From: Muriicola sp041358175
GTDB lineage: Bacteria > Bacteroidota > Bacteroidia > Flavobacteriales > Flavobacteriaceae
Direction: 5' to 3'
DNA length: 64,000 nt
Assembly: GCF_041358175.1 (NCBI RefSeq)
Contig: NZ_JBGKBE010000004.1
Coordinates: 124,001-188,000 of the forward strand
Shown piece by piece: positions 9,506 to 18,473 of this stretch (positions are counted from its first letter, which is position 1; each line of letters starts with the position of its first letter). The position numbers and the translations under genes were made by a program. A model generated the notes under the pieces. That model saw nothing but the letters and a program-made list of their open reading frames with translations. It was not told where the DNA came from and did no database searches.

Positions 9506-11692
9506 TTATCGGATAAAGAGCAGTTCCCTGTATTTAGCCAGCGGCCAGCTCTGGTCTTCCACGAGTTGTTCGAGCTTGTCGCAGTGATATCGGATGTCAT
9601 CAAAATAAGGTCGAACATCATAACAATAAGCCATTGCTTTTTTATGTACTTCTTTTTCTGCATTTGCCTTTTTCCTGGCTTCGGTCATGGCTTCCGACTT
9701 TTTCCTTGTAGCCTCGAGATGCCCCGAGATATCTTCCAGGATCGCCAATTGGGCCGAAGCCTGTTTTTTAAATCCTGCCCCGTATATTTCCTTAATACCC
9801 TTAATGTTATCGATTACCGAATTCTGATATTTGATAGTAGCCGGGATAATGTGGGTATTCACCAACTCATTAAAAACGCGCCCTTCTATCTGCGTCTGCA
9901 GGATGTATGTTTCCAATTCCACTTCCTGTCTGGCTTTGATCTCTACTTCACTCATTACCCCCATCTCATTAAATAATTCCAGTGTCGATTTGGAAGAGAG
10001 GACATTCAAGGCATCGGGAGTTGTTTTGTTGTTACTCAGCTTACGTTTTGCCGCCTCTTTCGACCACGCCTCACTATAACCATCTCCATCGAATCGTATT
10101 CGTTTGGAAGATTTGATATATTCCCTGAGGACATTAAAAATAGCCTCGTCTTTTTTAAGGCTCTTTTTATTGATCAATGCATCTACTTCTTTCTTAAAAC
10201 TGATCAACTGCTTCGCCACTATCGTATTGAGAACAGTCATGGGTTTAGCGCAATTCGATTTCGATCCCACTCCCCTCATTTCAAATTTATTCCCTGTAAA
10301 AGCAAAGGGAGAGGTCCGGTTCCTGTCTGTATTATCAAGGAGAATCTCAGGTATCTTCCCCACCACATTGAGTTTTAGTTCAGTTTTTTCCTCAGGCGAT
10401 AACTTGCCCTTGGACACCCCTTCGAGTTCATCGAGGACCTCACTGAGTTGTTTCCCTATAAAAATGGAAAAGATCGCAGGTGGAGCTTCATTAGCTCCAA
10501 GGCGATGATCGTTGCTTGCTGAAGCGATCGATGCCCTTAATAATTCCTCGTAAGAATCGACGGCTTTGATGGTATTAACAAAAAAGGTAAGGAACTGAAG
10601 GTTTTTCATAGGGGTGGAACCCGGACTCAGCAGGTTTACCCCGGTATCTGTAGCCAGCGACCAGTTGTTGTGTTTCCCTGAGCCATTGATTCCTGCAAAA
10701 GGTTTTTCGTGAAAAAGTACTTTGAGATCATGCCTGTCGGCTACTTTTTCCATAACATCCATTAGCAGTAGATTGTGATCAACCGCCAGGTTGGCCTCTT
10801 CGAAAACAGGAGCGAGTTCGAACTGATTCGGGGCGACTTCATTATGCCTTGTTTTGACCGGAATACCCAGTTTGGTGCATTCTACCTCCAGGTCCTTCAT
10901 ATAATTGATAGCCCGGAGCGGAATCACTCCAAAATAGTGATCGTCTAATTGCTGCCCCTTAGCGGCGGCCTGGCCTACCAGCGTTCGTCCGGCAAGTACC
11001 AGATCGGGCCTGGAACTCGCAAGGGTCTTATCAATGAGAAAGTATTCCTGTTCCCAGCCAAGAGTAGCCAAAACCTTATTCACAGTTTTATCAAAGTATC
11101 TAGCGACACCAGTAGCTGCCTCATCAACTGCGTGTAATGCACGTAACAAAGGAACTTTATTATCCAGGGCCTCTCCGGTATACGAAACAAATACAGTAGG
11201 AATACACAAAGTGGCACCGTAAATAAACGCAGGTGACGTAGGGTCCCATGCCGTATATCCCCTGGCTTCAAATGTATTCCGGATACCGCCACTTGGAAAG
11301 CTGGAAGCATCTGGTTCCTGCTGTACCAACTGGCTGCCACCAAATTTCTCAATAGCCCTGCCATTAGGCAGCAGATCAAAGAAGGCATCGTGTTTTTCCG
11401 CAGTTGCTCCTGTTAATGGCTGAAACCAGTGCGTATAATGAGTAGCCCCCATAGATAAGGCCCAGGCTTTCATCGATTCTGCAATCTGATCGGCCATTTT
11501 CCTGTCGATTTTAGATCCGGTAAATATGGCATTCTTAACACTTTGAAAGGCATCTTTTGTAAGGTACTGAGTCATTCGATCCTCATTAAACACATGCTTT
11601 CCGAAGATTTCTGATCTTCTGGTTTCTTCAACAATAGCTATAGCTTTTCTCTGAGCACTAAGGCTGATGGCATTCAATCTTTGAGTAGACAT
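9506..11692 (-). CDS. glnN: Glutamine synthetase type III
   Basis: The enzyme makes glutamine from glutamate, ammonia and ATP. The 728-residue length and the N-terminal extension are those of the GSIII family of Bacteroidota and cyanobacteria. Visible signatures include FHEKPFAGINGSGKHNNWS (glutamate/ATP site) and NRTSPFAFTGNKFEMR. It is divergent from a second, unrelated-type glutamine synthetase at 11898; the 205-bp shared upstream region carries C/G tracts and repeats that may hold nitrogen control. Confidence 0.95.
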   Translation of the reverse strand: MSTQRLNAISLSAQRKAIAIVEETRRSEIFGKHVFNEDRMTQYLTKDAFQSVKNAIFTGSKIDRKMADQIAESMKAWALSMGATHYTHWFQPLTGATAEKHDAFFDLLPNGRAIEKFGGSQLVQQEPDASSFPSGGIRNTFEARGYTAWDPTSPAFIYGATLCIPTVFVSYTGEALDNKVPLLRALHAVDEAATGVARYFDKTVNKVLATLGWEQEYFLIDKTLASSRPDLVLAGRTLVGQAAAKGQQLDDHYFGVIPLRAINYMKDLEVECTKLGIPVKTRHNEVAPNQFELAPVFEEANLAVDHNLLLMDVMEKVADRHDLKVLFHEKPFAGINGSGKHNNWSLATDTGVNLLSPGSTPMKNLQFLTFFVNTIKAVDSYEELLRASIASASNDHRLGANEAPPAIFSIFIGKQLSEVLDELEGVSKGKLSPEEKTELKLNVVGKIPEILLDNTDRNRTSPFAFTGNKFEMRGVGSKSNCAKPMTVLNTIVAKQLISFKKEVDALINKKSLKKDEAIFNVLREYIKSSKRIRFDGDGYSEAWSKEAAKRKLSNNKTTPDALNVLSSKSTLELFNEMGVMSEVEIKARQEVELETYILQTQIEGRVFNELVNTHIIPATIKYQNSVIDNIKGIKEIYGAGFKKQASAQLAILEDISGHLEATRKKSEAMTEARKKANAEKEVHKKAMAYCYDVRPYFDDIRYHCDKLEQLVEDQSWPLAKYRELLFIR

Positions 11693-11740
11693 ACTATGGA
11701 AGGATTTTTATTCCGGGAGCTAAATTAAACATTTCGCAGA

Positions 11741-11872
11741 TATACCCCTATAATTAATAATAATTTACAATGAACCCCCATAAAAATAGGGGTGTTGATA
11801 ATTATGTCGAAATTTTTGATAATTACCCCCTGTTTTTTTATGCATGTATGGAAAAAAAATTATTTTTGGGGG
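11741..11872. promoter_or_regulatory. Divergent control region with C/G tracts and 21-bp-spaced repeat
   Basis: Between the two glutamine synthetase genes there are five runs of 4-5 C or G in AT-rich DNA (11745-11748, 11775-11779, 11789-11792, 11826-11830, 11868-11872). TTGATAATTA occurs twice, at 11795-11804 and 11816-11825, 21 bp apart, which is two helical turns. This spacing suits binding of a dimeric regulator on one DNA face. The regulator is not known. Confidence 0.45.
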
Positions 11873-11897
11873 TCGAAAAAATTAACAAAGAAAGATT

Positions 11898-12920
11898 ATG
11901 AGCAAGACAAAATTGGAATACATCTGGTTGGATGGACATGAGCCAACACAGGAACTGAGAAGCAAAACCAAGATTGAGAACGATTTTGGTGGAAAACTAA
12001 AAGATTGTCCTCTCTGGTCATTTGATGGAAGTTCAACGGAGCAGGCAGAAGGTGGATCTTCAGATTGTTTATTGAAACCTGTTGCTATTTATCCTGACCC
12101 GGAGAGAGCAAATGGATTTTTGGTGATGTGTGAGGTAATGAATGCCGATGGCACTCCTCACGAATCAAACCATCGTGCCCAGATTGACGATGATGACAAT
12201 GATTTCTGGTTCGGATTTGAGCAGGAATATTTCTTAATGGACACTGAAACCGACTTACCACTTGGATTTCCAAGGGGTGGTTTTCCTGGTCCGCAGGGAA
12301 AATACTATTGCTCCGTAGGTGGAAGGTACACCTGGGGAAGGGATTTTGTGGAAGAGCATATGGATTTATGTATTGCCGCAGGAATCAATATCGAAGGAAT
12401 CAATCAGGAGGTAGCGCCAGGACAGTGGGAATTTCAATGTTTTGCCAAAGGAGCTAAAAGAGCCGGTGATGAGATATGGATTGCCCGCTATCTGTTAAAC
12501 CGGCTCACAGAAAAATACGGATACTATATTGAATTGCACCCAAAACCAGTGAAAGGGGATTGGAACGGTTCAGGTATGCACGCGAACTTCTCCAATACTA
12601 CATTGAGAACCTGTGGTTCCAAAGAAGTTTATGAAGCCATTTGTGAAGCCTTCAGACCGGTTGCTCAGGATCATATCGGCGTTTATGGTGCCTATAATGA
12701 TGAGAGATTAACCGGACTTCATGAAACTGCGTCCATCAAGGATTTCAGTTATGGTGTTTCCGACAGAGGAGCCTCCATCAGGATTCCGATCATCACCGTT
12801 GAGAAAGGTTGGAAAGGCTGGTTGGAAGACAGACGCCCTGCTTCTAACGGCGATCCCTATAAGATTGCAGGAAGAATAATTAAAACTGTGAAATCTGCCA
12901 ATATAGGAGTTTCAGCATAA
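11898..12920 (+). CDS. glnA: Glutamine synthetase, beta-Grasp type II
   Basis: A second glutamine synthetase of 340 residues, resembling the eukaryotic-like GSII group. Motifs are FDGSSTEQAEG, FGFEQEYFL (metal and glutamate site), HPKPVKGDWNGSGMH (ATP site) and NDERLTGLHETASI. GSII proteins form decamers in the cytosol. It opposes the type III enzyme and ends at a strong terminator, so it is a single-gene unit. Confidence 0.94.
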   Translation: MSKTKLEYIWLDGHEPTQELRSKTKIENDFGGKLKDCPLWSFDGSSTEQAEGGSSDCLLKPVAIYPDPERANGFLVMCEVMNADGTPHESNHRAQIDDDDNDFWFGFEQEYFLMDTETDLPLGFPRGGFPGPQGKYYCSVGGRYTWGRDFVEEHMDLCIAAGINIEGINQEVAPGQWEFQCFAKGAKRAGDEIWIARYLLNRLTEKYGYYIELHPKPVKGDWNGSGMHANFSNTTLRTCGSKEVYEAICEAFRPVAQDHIGVYGAYNDERLTGLHETASIKDFSYGVSDRGASIRIPIITVEKGWKGWLEDRRPASNGDPYKIAGRIIKTVKSANIGVSA

Positions 12921-12944
12921 AAGTTTAATTAGCTCTTTAAAAAT

Positions 12945-12982
12945 AAAAACCGTTTTCAGAGAAATTTGAAGACGGTTTTTTT
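12945..12982 (+). terminator. Rho-independent terminator after glutamine synthetase II
   Basis: The stem AAAACCGTTTTC / GAAGACGGTTTT (one G-T pair) is followed by a T run, 25 bp after the stop at 12920. Confidence 0.8.
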
Positions 12983-13000
12983 ATGCCTTAAAAAACTAAG

Positions 13001-13939
13001 TTACCCGAGCGTAAAGAATACAAAAGCAGCATACCCAAGAAGGAGTATTAATCCATCGCGCCATCCCAGCCTCAGGCCTTTTGGAAAAAAAACGAGTGGA
13101 AGTACTAAAAAAGCAAATCCCAGCATCCAGAATATATCACTGGTCAGCAATCCCCGATCGATAACATAAATCGGACTTACCATTGAAGTGATGCCCAATA
13201 CGGCAAGTAGATTAAATATGTTAGAACCAAGGAGGTTCCCAAGACCAATCGCTTTCTCTTTTTTAAGAATCGCAACCACGGAAGCCGCAAGTTCAGGAAT
13301 ACTTGTACCTACCGAAACCACAGTTATCCCAATAATTCGCTCACTTACCTGGTAAAACGTAGCAAGGCCTACAGAACCGGTTATAAGAAATTCGGATCCC
13401 GCCCAAAGAGCCAGTCCTCCTATCCCAAGAAAAAAAACAGCTTTGTAAAGTGGCAATGGAATGATGTCCTTATCGAAATCCTCTACAACCGCCGGTTTCT
13501 GGAATCGGAGAAGAAATATAAGGAAGAGAAAAAGGCAAGAAAGCATAATTGTTCCTTCCACCGCACTTATCACACCATCGAAATAAACCAAAAAAAAGAA
13601 AAGAAGAGACGCTGCCATCATCACAGGCCAGTCTGTAGTGTAAAAACTTTTTCGCACCTCGATGGGGCCTAAAACGAGAATGATCCCCAATACTAAACCA
13701 AGATTGGCAATATTGGATCCAACAACATTCCCAATGGCCAGATCCGGAAATCCTTCCAGAGCGGCATTAACACTGACAATGAGTTCAGGGGTAGAGGTGG
13801 CAAAAGATACAATGGTCATGCCTATGATAATCCTCGGTATACTCAGTCGCAATGAAAGGGCCACGGATGCCTTCAGAAGCCAGTTTCCGCCAATAATGAG
13901 CAATGTCAGGCCGAGGACAATAAAAATAAAATTCTGCAA
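13001..13939 (-). CDS. Calcium/sodium antiporter, YrbG/CaxA family
   Basis: This 312-residue inner-membrane exchanger has two homologous halves of about five helices each. The alpha repeats hold the ion-binding signatures GNVVGSNIANLGLVLG (first half) and GNLLGSNIFNLLAVLG (second half), and each is preceded by a [T/S]S[T/I]PEL motif (ATSTPELIVS, GTSIPELAAS). It probably exports Ca2+ in exchange for Na+. It reads away from the serine hydrolase operon and stops 18 bp beyond the glutamine synthetase terminator. Confidence 0.9.
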   Translation of the reverse strand: MQNFIFIVLGLTLLIIGGNWLLKASVALSLRLSIPRIIIGMTIVSFATSTPELIVSVNAALEGFPDLAIGNVVGSNIANLGLVLGIILVLGPIEVRKSFYTTDWPVMMAASLLFFFLVYFDGVISAVEGTIMLSCLFLFLIFLLRFQKPAVVEDFDKDIIPLPLYKAVFFLGIGGLALWAGSEFLITGSVGLATFYQVSERIIGITVVSVGTSIPELAASVVAILKKEKAIGLGNLLGSNIFNLLAVLGITSMVSPIYVIDRGLLTSDIFWMLGFAFLVLPLVFFPKGLRLGWRDGLILLLGYAAFVFFTLG

Positions 13940-14063
13940 ATGTGAGGTTTTAACAAATATAATAGAATCTCTGAGGAGACCAGACTCCTACAATATGCAA
14001 TTTCAAAATATACCCATTTATGTCCTAGAAAATTTAAATTTCACTGTCACAGAAATGTTAAAT

Positions 14064-14088
14064 AACTACAAAATTAGTTGTATAACTA
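14064..14088. promoter_or_regulatory. Candidate BlaI-type operator
   Basis: TAGTTGTATAACTA at 14075-14088 is an inverted repeat (TAGTT-4-AACTA), preceded by another AACTA at 14064-14068. It lies 73 bp before the serine hydrolase start, in an operon that encodes a BlaI/MecI repressor. That family binds short inverted repeats containing TACA/TGTA, so autoregulation is plausible but inferred. Confidence 0.45.
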
Positions 14089-14160
14089 TTTTTTTAGTAG
14101 TAGGTTTGATTTAAGCAATTCTTCATCGCAATTAATCGGTTTATAGCAAATAAAACTTGT

Positions 14161-15600
14161 ATGGTGAAAAAAGAAATATGGTACGGATTGTTCAGTTTTC
14201 TTCTGCTTTCAGCCTGTGAACAGAATCCATCAGCTAAGCAAACTGCTTTCGATAATGAAGAACAGAAAATCGAATTTGTATCCGAGATAGAGCCGATAAT
14301 ACAGGATTATATTTCCCTGGATATTTTTTCTGGCGTGGTGTTGGTAGCCGATAACGGCCAGAATATATTTCACAAGGCATACGGCCTTACTGACAGGGAA
14401 ACGGGAAAACCCAATGAGCAGAACACCCTGTTTGATATTGGGAGTATGAACAAGACCTTCACCCGGATTGTGGTCAAACAACTTGAGGAAGAAGGCCGCT
14501 TAAAATTGACAGACAAATTGATCAACTACGTACCGGGTTTTAAAGATGAACGGGCTGGAGATATTACGATCAATCATTTACTGGAACATCGTTCTGGTTT
14601 CGGGGATTACCACAACCCGGATTATTTTGACCTGACCTTGGAGGAGCGAAAATTGAATGCCATTGTTGAACGGGCTAAGGACTATGAATTACTTTTTCCT
14701 CCCGGAGAAGACGACGCTTATTCTAATCTTGGGTATGTAATATTAGGTAAAGTCATTGAAGTAGTGTCAGGCGAGTCTTATTTTAAAAATGTTCAGGACC
14801 GCATCGTGGACAAACTGAAACTAGAAAATACCTACCTCAAAGATTTTAACGGATTGGAAAACAGGGTTGCCAAAGGCTATCTATATACTCCTCTCGGAAT
14901 ACTAGAGGAGAATTCCACCCTCCAGGACATTCCTAACCCAGATGGTGGGTTTTTATCCACAACAGAGGATATCCTGAAATTCTATCATTCCTATTACTAC
15001 GATACCTTGTTGATGTCGGAAGCCAGTAAAGAGGCCGATCCGCATTTTCAGTATTTAAGGCAACTACCCTCAGGGAAAGCGGCCAGTGCTGCCGGTGGTT
15101 TCGATGGTTTTAACTCGGTATATCTGCAGGTCATGAACAAGGACCTTAGCATTATCGTATTCGCCAATATGGATGAACCGGTTGCTGAAAGGATAGGGCT
15201 CGACATCCTTGCGCTTTATCGGGGTGAAGATGTACGCAAACCTTCTTTGCCTGCCATACAGAACGTGAGGATAAATTTTGAAAAAAACGGATTTGAATAT
15301 GTAGAGAAACACTTCGACTCTCTTACGGTAAACTTTCATCCCACAGATCCCAAAGATTTTATCCTCAATGATTTGGGCTATGCTTATCTTTATGGGGCCA
15401 ACAATCCTGAATCGGCTCTACAGCTCTTTAAACTTAACACAAAACTATTCCCGGATGTTGCCAATTGCTGGGATAGTTATGGGGAAGCCCTGCGAATGAA
15501 AGGGTTAAAAAATGAGGCCATTGCTGCCTATGAAAAAGCATTGGAAATCAGGCCCGGCCTGGAATCGGCCCAGGAGGCTCTTAGCGAACTAAAGAAATAA
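14161..15600 (+). CDS. Serine hydrolase (class C beta-lactamase fold) with C-terminal TPR
   Basis: A 479-residue lipoprotein (lipobox LLSAC, Cys about 20). Residues 50-350 are a penicillin-binding/class C beta-lactamase-like domain: the SxxK nucleophile motif is SMNK, and the YxN motif is YSN in DAYSNLGYVILGK. The C-terminal 100 residues form two TPR-like helical pairs (WDSYGEALRMKG, EAIAAYEKALEIRP). It is probably a D-aminopeptidase/esterase-like periplasmic enzyme; true beta-lactamase activity cannot be concluded. It is first in a likely operon with blaI-like and blaR1-like genes (17 bp to the next start), which suggests control by cell-wall signals. Confidence 0.88.
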   Translation: MVKKEIWYGLFSFLLLSACEQNPSAKQTAFDNEEQKIEFVSEIEPIIQDYISLDIFSGVVLVADNGQNIFHKAYGLTDRETGKPNEQNTLFDIGSMNKTFTRIVVKQLEEEGRLKLTDKLINYVPGFKDERAGDITINHLLEHRSGFGDYHNPDYFDLTLEERKLNAIVERAKDYELLFPPGEDDAYSNLGYVILGKVIEVVSGESYFKNVQDRIVDKLKLENTYLKDFNGLENRVAKGYLYTPLGILEENSTLQDIPNPDGGFLSTTEDILKFYHSYYYDTLLMSEASKEADPHFQYLRQLPSGKAASAAGGFDGFNSVYLQVMNKDLSIIVFANMDEPVAERIGLDILALYRGEDVRKPSLPAIQNVRINFEKNGFEYVEKHFDSLTVNFHPTDPKDFILNDLGYAYLYGANNPESALQLFKLNTKLFPDVANCWDSYGEALRMKGLKNEAIAAYEKALEIRPGLESAQEALSELKK

Positions 15601-15616
15601 TTCGATTTACAAAAAC

Positions 15617-15976
15617 ATGAAAAAACTAACGAACAAGGAGGAAGAGATCATGAAGATTCTGTGGAGGCTTGAAAAGGCTTTTGTGAAGGAGATCCTCGCC
15701 GAAATGGAGGACGATCGACCTCACTACAACACCCTCTCCACTATAGTGAGAAACCTCGAAGATAAAAACTACGTGGGTCACGAAGCTTTTGGGAATACTC
15801 ATCGTTATTACCCTCTGATTTCCAAGGAAGACTATCGCAAGCGATTTGTGAATGCCAGAATTGCCGACTTCTACGACAATTCCTATAAAAGTCTGGTGTC
15901 CTTCTTTGCTAAGGAAGAAAAAATATCAGTGGAAGAGCTGAAGGAAATAATTGAACTCATTGAAAAAAATAAATGA
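15617..15976 (+). CDS. BlaI/MecI/CopY family repressor
   Basis: The 119-residue protein has the family start LTNKEEEIMKILWRLEKAF, a winged helix with HYNTLSTIVRNLEDK as recognition region, and a short dimerisation tail. Such repressors are inactivated by cleavage triggered by a BlaR1-type membrane peptidase, which is encoded next with a 4-bp overlap. It probably controls its own operon through the palindrome at 14075-14088. Confidence 0.92.
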   Translation: MKKLTNKEEEIMKILWRLEKAFVKEILAEMEDDRPHYNTLSTIVRNLEDKNYVGHEAFGNTHRYYPLISKEDYRKRFVNARIADFYDNSYKSLVSFFAKEEKISVEELKEIIELIEKNK

Positions 15977-17805
15977 TGGAAGCATTCTTTGAATACCTGT
16001 TGAAATCATCGGGAATTTTGCTCATCTTCTTTACAACTTATCTATTATTGTTGCAGAAGGAAACGCTTTTTAAAGAGAACAGAAGATTTCTGATTGTTGG
16101 CTTGCTATGTGCCGCTTTTTGCCCCCTGATCAGTATTCCGGTTTATGTAGAAATGACTCCGATAAGCATGGCATCGACAAGTTCGGGAATTGTGGGGGAA
16201 ACTACTCCAATTTCAGAATCCAGGATCGATCCATGGATGATAGGCTTTCTCCTTTATCTCGGCGGTTTGATTTTCTGGCTGTCCAAATTCGGACTTCAAT
16301 TGTGGTCACTGCGCGCAACCCTGAGCAAAGCTGTAACCATAAAGAAAGACAATAACATCCGGTTTATGGAAACCGATGAGCCCATTGCTCCCTTTTCCTT
16401 CTTTAATTATATCGTCTATAATCCGAAGTTGTACAATGGAACAGAACTCAAATCAATTCTGGCACATGAAAAAGCCCATTGTGAACAGAAACACTCCTTC
16501 GATATTCTGATCAGTCAGGTTTTCACCATCCTTTTATGGGTAAATCCATTCAGTTTTATGTATCACAACAAGATCCGACAGAATCTCGAATTTCTTGCTG
16601 ATGCCTCTGCCATGAATCGTATCCCTTCAAAGAAAAGTTACCAGTACACATTGCTTAAAGTATCGGGACAGGAAATCCCTATTAGTATCATAAATCATTT
16701 TTATAATTCATTAATCAAAAAACGAATCGTCATGTTACAAAAATCACAATCAAAGAAAGCGCGAATTTTCAAAGCTGCGCTGGTAGTCCCGGCCTTAGCC
16801 CTCTTTCTCTTCAGTTTTAATACCAAAGAAATTTACATTCCTTCAAATGAGGCTTCTGATCTCAGTTGGTGGGAACTAAATACAAATAAGGAAATAAAAA
16901 TCAAGATCGATAAGGACACGTCTGATGAGGAATTGGAAAAATTAAAGGCTAAGATGGCAGAGGAGGCTATCGACTTTTCCTATACCACAGTTCGAAATGA
17001 GAAAAAAGAAATTATCGGCCTCTCCATTGATATGAATGGAAAATCAGAGGATGGGAAGCAATTTAGCGGATCTTCCGATTTTGACAATGACGGTGAGCCA
17101 ATTGACCCGGTTACGGTGGTTTTTGATCCCAAAGGTAATATGATGTTTATGGGGGGTGAAGGTGATATGGAATTTGGCAAAAACCATGGTAAGAATAAAA
17201 TGACATGGGTGATGGATAAGGATTCTGAGATTTCAAAAGAAGATTTGGAAGAAATGGAGAAGGACGGAATTATCATCATCAATGTAACGGAAGATGAGGA
17301 GGAATGGACAGACAGCAAAGGGAATGTCACCAAAAAAATTAAAGTTCATAAAGGGAAGGGGGATAAGGACCACAAAATTATTATTAAGAAAATAGATGGG
17401 GATGATGATCTTGATGGTGAGATGAGAATTATCGAAAAGAAAATTATAAAATCCGGGGATGGTGAAATGGTGATCCATGAAGGGCACGAAGATTCTGATG
17501 AAAAACACATTGAGGTTCTAAAATCAAAGAGTGGGAAGGGCAAAAACGTGTTTATTATAAAAGATTCTGATGATGATGAAGATATCGAGGTCATGGAAGG
17601 GGATGGATTCTTCTTCGTAGATTCAGAATCAGGAGAAAAACCATTGTATATTGTTGATGGCAAAGTGGTGAAGGAAAAAGTAATCAAATCACTTTCCCCG
17701 AAGGACATCGCCACAGTAAATGTTTACAAAGGTGATAAAGCCATCGAAAAATATGGAAAAAAAGCAAAAGACGGAGTGGTAGAAATTACCACTAAAAAGA
17801 ACTGA
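15973..17805 (+). CDS. BlaR1-like M56 peptidase with acidic region and TonB-plug-like tail
   Basis: The 610-residue membrane protein has several helices in residues 1-280 around the zinc motif HEKAH (AHEKAHCEQKHSF, near residue 165), typical of M56 peptidases. After a last helix near 270-280, about 330 residues are periplasmic and very rich in Asp, Glu, Lys and Gly. The end, PLYIVDGK...VNVYKGDKA...GVVEITTKK, resembles the plug domain of TonB-dependent receptors. No penicillin-binding sensor domain is seen, so the signal is probably not a beta-lactam directly. ATG at 15973 or 15976 may start it; both fit coupling to the BlaI stop. Confidence 0.85.
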   Translation: MMEAFFEYLLKSSGILLIFFTTYLLLLQKETLFKENRRFLIVGLLCAAFCPLISIPVYVEMTPISMASTSSGIVGETTPISESRIDPWMIGFLLYLGGLIFWLSKFGLQLWSLRATLSKAVTIKKDNNIRFMETDEPIAPFSFFNYIVYNPKLYNGTELKSILAHEKAHCEQKHSFDILISQVFTILLWVNPFSFMYHNKIRQNLEFLADASAMNRIPSKKSYQYTLLKVSGQEIPISIINHFYNSLIKKRIVMLQKSQSKKARIFKAALVVPALALFLFSFNTKEIYIPSNEASDLSWWELNTNKEIKIKIDKDTSDEELEKLKAKMAEEAIDFSYTTVRNEKKEIIGLSIDMNGKSEDGKQFSGSSDFDNDGEPIDPVTVVFDPKGNMMFMGGEGDMEFGKNHGKNKMTWVMDKDSEISKEDLEEMEKDGIIIINVTEDEEEWTDSKGNVTKKIKVHKGKGDKDHKIIIKKIDGDDDLDGEMRIIEKKIIKSGDGEMVIHEGHEDSDEKHIEVLKSKSGKGKNVFIIKDSDDDEDIEVMEGDGFFFVDSESGEKPLYIVDGKVVKEKVIKSLSPKDIATVNVYKGDKAIEKYGKKAKDGVVEITTKKN

Positions 17806-17841
17806 TCTCAGATTATTTTCAATTAATTACTGACCAACATC

Positions 17842-17871
17842 AAACCGGCCTGTTTCAGGTCGGTTTTTTTT
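17842..17871 (+). terminator. Rho-independent terminator of the BlaI/BlaR operon
   Basis: The stem AAACCGGCCTG / CAGGTCGGTTT (one G-T pair) around a TTT loop is followed by a T run. Confidence 0.85.
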
Positions 17872-18175
17872 GGAAAAAAGATGAAACTGTCCAAAATCGG
17901 CCAAAAGGATCAATTATACGTCTACGTTATTTAATTTCAGCTCTAAAAGGCCCTACAATTATTACATATTATTACCATATATAAAATTTAATATTATTTA
18001 CTATAACTTGTTTGTAGACATACACTTATAATATATTATATTATTTATTTTTTTTCTTACAATTGTGTATTCACTTTTATTAATATTTCAACTTTTCCTT
18101 GTGGGCATTTAACAGCCTGTATATCTTCTCGAAAAATTAACAAAACGAGGAAATTCTCCTCTTAAAAAAGAACAT
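17872..18175. other. AT-rich intergenic region
   Basis: About 300 bases of strongly AT-rich DNA after the operon terminator. I see no gene. Near the end is a small hairpin, GAGGA-AATTC-TCCTC (18147-18161), just before the 20-residue reading frame at 18176. Confidence 0.4.
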
Positions 18176-18238
18176 ATGATTGCACTAGTTAAATTAGTAT
18201 TACAATTATTTATTTTGCTTGTTGGACTATTATTATAA
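18176..18238 (+). CDS. Possible 20-residue hydrophobic peptide
   Basis: A very short frame encodes MIALVKLVLQLFILLVGLLL, which would form one membrane helix. It lies 14 bp after a GAGGA/TCCTC hairpin. Length and AT richness allow it to be chance. Comparable tiny membrane peptides occur as type I toxins or respiratory-complex subunits, but nothing here shows such a role. Confidence 0.2.
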   Translation: MIALVKLVLQLFILLVGLLL

Positions 18239-18320
18239 GTATTTAATGTTCAAGTGCTGAAAAAGGACTGGAGAGATAGAGAGTCTGAGGATTTACGAAG
18301 AGAATTGCTACATTTAGAGC

Positions 18321-18473
18321 ATGAAAAAAATCTTTTTCAAAGTCCTGGCGTATATAAATCGAATGATACTGCCCTCCTTTTCCAGGAAAGCTATTGATCT
18401 TTCCAAGGCGAGCAAACTTCAACTAGCAATAATAGGATGGAGGTATTATATTACCACCAGGGCATTAGATTAG
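18321..18473 (+). CDS. Small conserved flavobacterial protein (50 aa)
   Basis: The frame encodes a 50-residue basic protein that begins MKKIFFKVLAYINRMILPSF and ends KLQLAIIGWRYYITTRALD. I recognise the C-terminal pattern LSKASKLQLAIxGWRYYxTTRALD from small proteins in other Flavobacteriaceae, although no function is known. The stop overlaps the apt stop on the opposite strand by 4 bp, as at the pyrF locus. Confidence 0.7.
   Translation: MKKIFFKVLAYINRMILPSFSRKAIDLSKASKLQLAIIGWRYYITTRALD

Noticed and set aside
16980..17714. Ser/Ile-rich minus-strand frames
   Set aside because: Antisense of the Asp/Lys-rich region of the BlaR1-like gene; the composition is a shadow effect.
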